DNA of 6,703 nucleotides from Candidatus Scatousia excrementipullorum (lineage in GTDB: Bacteria; Cyanobacteriota; Vampirovibrionia; Gastranaerophilales; Gastranaerophilaceae), in assembly GCA_017694215.1 (NCBI GenBank), contig JADIND010000157.1, positions 1-6,703 of the forward strand. Direction: 5' to 3'. Made by a program: the position numbers and the translations under genes. The first letter of the stretch is position 1, and every line of letters begins with the position of its first letter. The notes under the pieces are model-generated. The model was not told the origin of the DNA and made no database searches. It saw nothing but the letters and a program-made list of their open reading frames with translations. Below, in pieces: positions 5,292-6,703 of this stretch.

Positions 5292-6056
5292 TTAAACAGC
5301 CGCAAGCTGGTTGATGTTATATAGATGTCTAAGACCTTCCAGAGTGAGGGTCGGATTAATAAAATCAAAGTTACGTTTTAAATATGGTGCAACAAACCCC
5401 GCATAACCGCCCGTTGCAACGATTACGGCTTTTGTTCCCAGTTCGGTTTCGCACTGTTCAATGAGTCCGTCTATCATGCAGGCACAACCTCTGATTACTC
5501 CTGAAAGTATAGCATCCACAGTGTTATTTCCGATGGCTGTTCTTGATTCTGCAACTTCAATTCTCGGAAGCTTTGAGGTGAACGCATTGAGGGTTCTTAA
5601 TTGCAGGTTAATCCCGGGAGCAATTACTCCGCCCACAAATTCACCTTCTTTATTCACAATATCAAAAGTTGTCGCAGTTCCGAAATCAATTACAATAACC
5701 GGATGATTGTATAAAACATACGCTCCTGCCGCATTTGCAATCCTGTCTGCTCCGACTTCATCAAGGTTCGGCATATTTATTTTTATGCCGGTATTTATTT
5801 TTGCTGACAGCATTAACGGTTTAATTTTAAACACATTATATACTGCACTTGTAAATTTTTCATTTAACTCTTCTACAACAGATGAAATAATACATCCTTT
5901 AATATCATAATTTTTAAATAAAGATTTTAATAGCACTTCATATTCCTCAAGCGACAAATCTTTGTCGGAGGCAAGTCTGAAATCCTCAATAAGTGCTTCA
6001 TTATCAAATAAACCGAGTGTTATACTCGTATTTCCTATATCTGCTGTTAATAACAT
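5292..6056 (-). CDS. coaX: Type III pantothenate kinase CoaX
   Basis: 254 aa from the ATG, typical for CoaX. It phosphorylates pantothenate with ATP, the first step of coenzyme A synthesis, in the cytoplasm. Type III enzymes need a monovalent cation and are not inhibited by CoA. It belongs to the ASKHA (acetate/sugar kinase-Hsp70-actin) fold. Counting from the ATG, visible motifs are ADIGNTSITLGLF (5-17; phosphate-binding DxGNT), DEVGADRIANAAGA (99-112; EVGADR, including the catalytic-site Asp and Arg), VIDFGTATTFD (122-132), GGVIAPGI (142-149) and VATGGYA (213-219; ATP-binding TGG). An in-frame TTG directly precedes the ATG; I prefer the ATG, which has GAGGA 8 bases upstream. That site is buried in a strong inverted repeat. 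Upstream on the same strand is an unrelated 62-aa gene; the downstream end faces the repeat-protein gene. Confidence 0.95.
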   Translation of the reverse strand: MLLTADIGNTSITLGLFDNEALIEDFRLASDKDLSLEEYEVLLKSLFKNYDIKGCIISSVVEELNEKFTSAVYNVFKIKPLMLSAKINTGIKINMPNLDEVGADRIANAAGAYVLYNHPVIVIDFGTATTFDIVNKEGEFVGGVIAPGINLQLRTLNAFTSKLPRIEVAESRTAIGNNTVDAILSGVIRGCACMIDGLIEQCETELGTKAVIVATGGYAGFVAPYLKRNFDFINPTLTLEGLRHLYNINQLAAV

Positions 6057-6057
6057 C

Positions 6058-6091
6058 AAAATAATCCTCGCTAGTCTGCAAGGATTATTTT
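6058..6091 (-). promoter_or_regulatory. Hairpin in the coaX leader that covers its Shine-Dalgarno sequence (or terminator of upstream gene)
   Basis: Perfect 11-bp arms: AAAATAATCCT at 6058-6068 and AGGATTATTTT at 6081-6091, with a 12-base interval. The interval adds two more GC pairs (6070-6071 with 6078-6079) past one mismatch, leaving a 6-base loop. In coaX mRNA the downstream arm contains the Shine-Dalgarno sequence GAGGA (positions 6069-6065), paired to TCCT of the upstream arm, and ends one base before the ATG at 6056. Two readings fit: an intrinsic terminator for the upstream 62-aa gene (stem, then ATTTT), or a structure that masks the coaX ribosome binding site on long transcripts. Another weaker T-run (about 6095-6101 on the minus strand, after a 4-6-bp stem) lies just upstream and could end the small gene by itself. 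Confidence 0.7.
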
Positions 6092-6114
6092 AACCCAAAA
6101 AAACTTTTATGCAA
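6087..6114 (-). promoter_or_regulatory. Weak candidate promoter of coaX
   Basis: On the minus strand TTGCAT (6114-6109, 3 of 6 matches) and TAAAAT (6092-6087, 5 of 6) are 16 bases apart. Transcription would start near 6080, within or just past the upstream arm of the hairpin. A transcript from here would lose most of that arm and leave the coaX ribosome binding site free, while read-through RNA from the upstream gene would carry the full hairpin. The -35 is poor, so this is tentative. Confidence 0.3.
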
Positions 6115-6116
6115 AG

Positions 6117-6305
6117 CTATTGATTAGTTGCAGCTGTCTGAGAACCGTTAAGAATGTTGCCAATCATAGCAGGATCTCTTCTCAGCATATTAACAAAAGC
6201 TGTTGCTTGTGTATAAGTTTCCTCAATAGGATTTTGTTTTTTCAATTTTTTTAATTCTTCTGCTTTGTCGCCGTGTCCGATTCCTGTAATAGCATTTATG
6301 CCCAT
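6117..6305 (-). CDS. Small protein (62 aa), function unknown
   Basis: 62 aa, starting MGINAITGIGHGDKAEELKK. The start is set by a near-perfect Shine-Dalgarno sequence AAGGAGG (6320-6314) 8 bases before this ATG. An in-frame ATG 12 codons upstream (6341) would swallow that site and is rejected. The protein has a small-residue N-terminus (INAITGIGHG), a charged helix (DKAEELKKLKKQ, 13-24) and a second helix with LRRDPAMIGNIL (about 41-52), then a Ser/Thr/Gln tail ending in NQ. No cysteine, signal peptide or membrane segment. I do not recognise the family. The strong ribosome binding site and a separate promoter region suggest an abundant small protein. It precedes coaX by 60 bases but the hairpin between them argues against simple cotranscription. 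Confidence 0.7.
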   Translation of the reverse strand: MGINAITGIGHGDKAEELKKLKKQNPIEETYTQATAFVNMLRRDPAMIGNILNGSQTAATNQ

Positions 6306-6349
6306 AATGCAAGCCTCCTTATGCTTGTACATAATACTCATATCTCATG

Positions 6350-6377
6350 TATATATATAAAGTATTTCTTTTCAAAG
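6350..6377 (-). promoter_or_regulatory. Candidate promoter of the 62-aa protein gene
   Basis: On the minus strand TTGAAA (5 of 6 matches to -35, about 6374-6369) is followed after 16 bases by TATACA (4 of 6, about 6352-6347) within an alternating TA tract; other registers of the TA tract (TATATA) are equally possible. The leader would be about 35 bases and contain AAGGAGG. The -35 sits inside the palindrome at 6364-6381, a common arrangement for a repressed promoter. Exact boxes are uncertain. Confidence 0.35.
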
Positions 6378-6381
6378 AAAT
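6364..6381. repeat. 18-bp near-perfect palindrome, candidate operator
   Basis: ATTTCTTT-TC-AAAGAAAT: two perfect 8-base arms around a 2-base centre, in the non-coding gap between the 62-aa gene and the gene at the right edge. It overlaps the putative -35 box of the small gene. With only a 2-base centre it is better suited to binding a dimeric protein than to forming an RNA hairpin, and it has no T-run, so it is unlikely to be a terminator. Confidence 0.45.
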
Positions 6382-6426
6382 TGCGTGAAACTGAATATTT
6401 TGTTACATAAGTTTACATTTTGTATT

Positions 6427-6703
6427 TTATTGGCTGACATATTGGCGTAAACCTGTTAAAAAAGCTAATTCTTCAGTATTATCCTTTTTCAAATCATTTT
6501 GTAAAAGACTAATTTTTGTATCAATTTCGTTCAAGATAGCAGGATTCTCTCTTGAAGAAACTCGCGGATAGTAGTCTAAAGTTTTGAAGATATCAAAGTC
6601 TTTTCGTTTTTCAAAGGCTTTTAGATATTTTTCTATATAATCAAGTGTGAAAAGTTCAGGGTGATACATTCCTGATTCATTAATAAATCTGTTGAATTTA
6701 TAC
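6427..6703 (-). CDS. C-terminal part of an unknown protein running off the right edge
   Basis: The reading frame stays open from the stop (TAA, 6429-6427) to the end of the window. An ATG at 6669 gives 80 aa, but it has no usable ribosome binding site (AGGA directly abuts it) and the sequence before it reads as normal protein (YKFNRFINESG then MYHPELFTLDYIEKYLKAFE). I therefore treat it as the end of a longer gene whose start is outside. About 91 residues are visible, predicted mostly alpha-helical, rich in Lys, Leu, Asp and aromatic residues, with no Cys and no membrane segment. Segments include TLDYIEKYLKAFEKRKDFDI and a Leu-rich C-terminal helix (NTEELAFLTGLRQYVSQ). No family recognised. 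The next gene on the same strand begins 121 bases downstream behind its own palindrome and promoter. Confidence 0.6.
   Translation of the reverse strand, partial: YKFNRFINESGMYHPELFTLDYIEKYLKAFEKRKDFDIFKTLDYYPRVSSRENPAILNEIDTKISLLQNDLKKDNTEELAFLTGLRQYVSQ

Noticed and set aside
5277..5305. TTGCGGC/GCCGCAA inverted repeat between the repeat-protein gene and coaX as a bidirectional terminator
   Set aside because: The 7-bp stem has a 15-base loop, extends into the coaX coding end, and no T-run follows on either strand, so I do not list it as a terminator; a weak role cannot be excluded.
5461..5910. Two plus-strand ORFs of 81 and 67 aa
   Set aside because: Both are antisense shadows of coaX, whose motifs are complete on the minus strand.
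6306..6341. ATG at 6341 as start of the small protein upstream of coaX
   Set aside because: The 12-residue extension contains the AAGGAGG ribosome binding site that serves the ATG at 6305.
6430..6456. Defence or mobile element at the right edge
   Set aside because: The partial unknown protein shows no recombinase, nuclease or toxin motif, and there are no terminal repeats or target duplications nearby.

Overview
The window is a compact, AT-rich stretch of bacterial chromosome with short intergenic gaps. No stretch over about 150 bases lacks a gene, and I see no tRNA, rRNA, CRISPR array or mobile element. The gene mix points to the non-photosynthetic cyanobacterial relatives (Vampirovibrionia/Melainabacteria, order Gastranaerophilales). 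It combines PdxJ (the DXP-dependent vitamin B6 route, which most Firmicutes lack) with MurT (peptidoglycan glutamate amidation, typical of Gram-positives and cyanobacterial lineages), Rex (a redox repressor of mainly anaerobic or fermentative bacteria) and type III pantothenate kinase. This placement is an inference from gene content only; a low-GC Firmicute-like lineage is the main alternative.

Left end (1-710, minus strand): two small membrane-associated proteins. One is a 119-aa protein with two predicted membrane helices; downstream of it is a YtxH-like protein cut by the window edge, which has a good promoter of its own. The pair resembles the YtxG/YtxH envelope-stress pairs of Bacillus in architecture and order.

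Centre (792-4447, plus strand): two adjacent transcription units. The first is murT-pdxJ-zinc-ribbon protein, tightly spaced (14 and 10 bases) with good ribosome binding sites, so it links cell-wall amidation, vitamin B6 synthesis and an unknown small zinc protein. murT lacks its usual partner gatD next to it. The second is rex followed 15 bases later by a beta-class carbonic anhydrase. rex seems to be transcribed from a TATAAT box only 6 bases upstream of its ATG, which predicts a leaderless mRNA.

Right part: at 4527-5258 (plus) is a 243-aa protein made of about six degenerate 22-30-residue repeats, behind its own promoter and a perfect leader palindrome. It converges with coaX (minus, 5292-6056). 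The coaX Shine-Dalgarno sequence lies in one arm of an 11-bp perfect inverted repeat. Upstream of coaX on the minus strand are a 62-aa protein of unknown function with a strong ribosome binding site and a palindrome over its putative promoter, and then the C-terminal end of another unknown protein that runs off the right edge.

The genes are mostly cofactor and envelope housekeeping: PLP, CoA, the NADH/NAD+ sensor, bicarbonate supply and peptidoglycan modification. I find no clear evidence of a new multi-gene system. The best leads are the coaX leader hairpin, the leaderless rex, the rex/carbonic anhydrase pairing, the orphan murT with an altered zinc ribbon, and the repeat protein with its leader palindrome.
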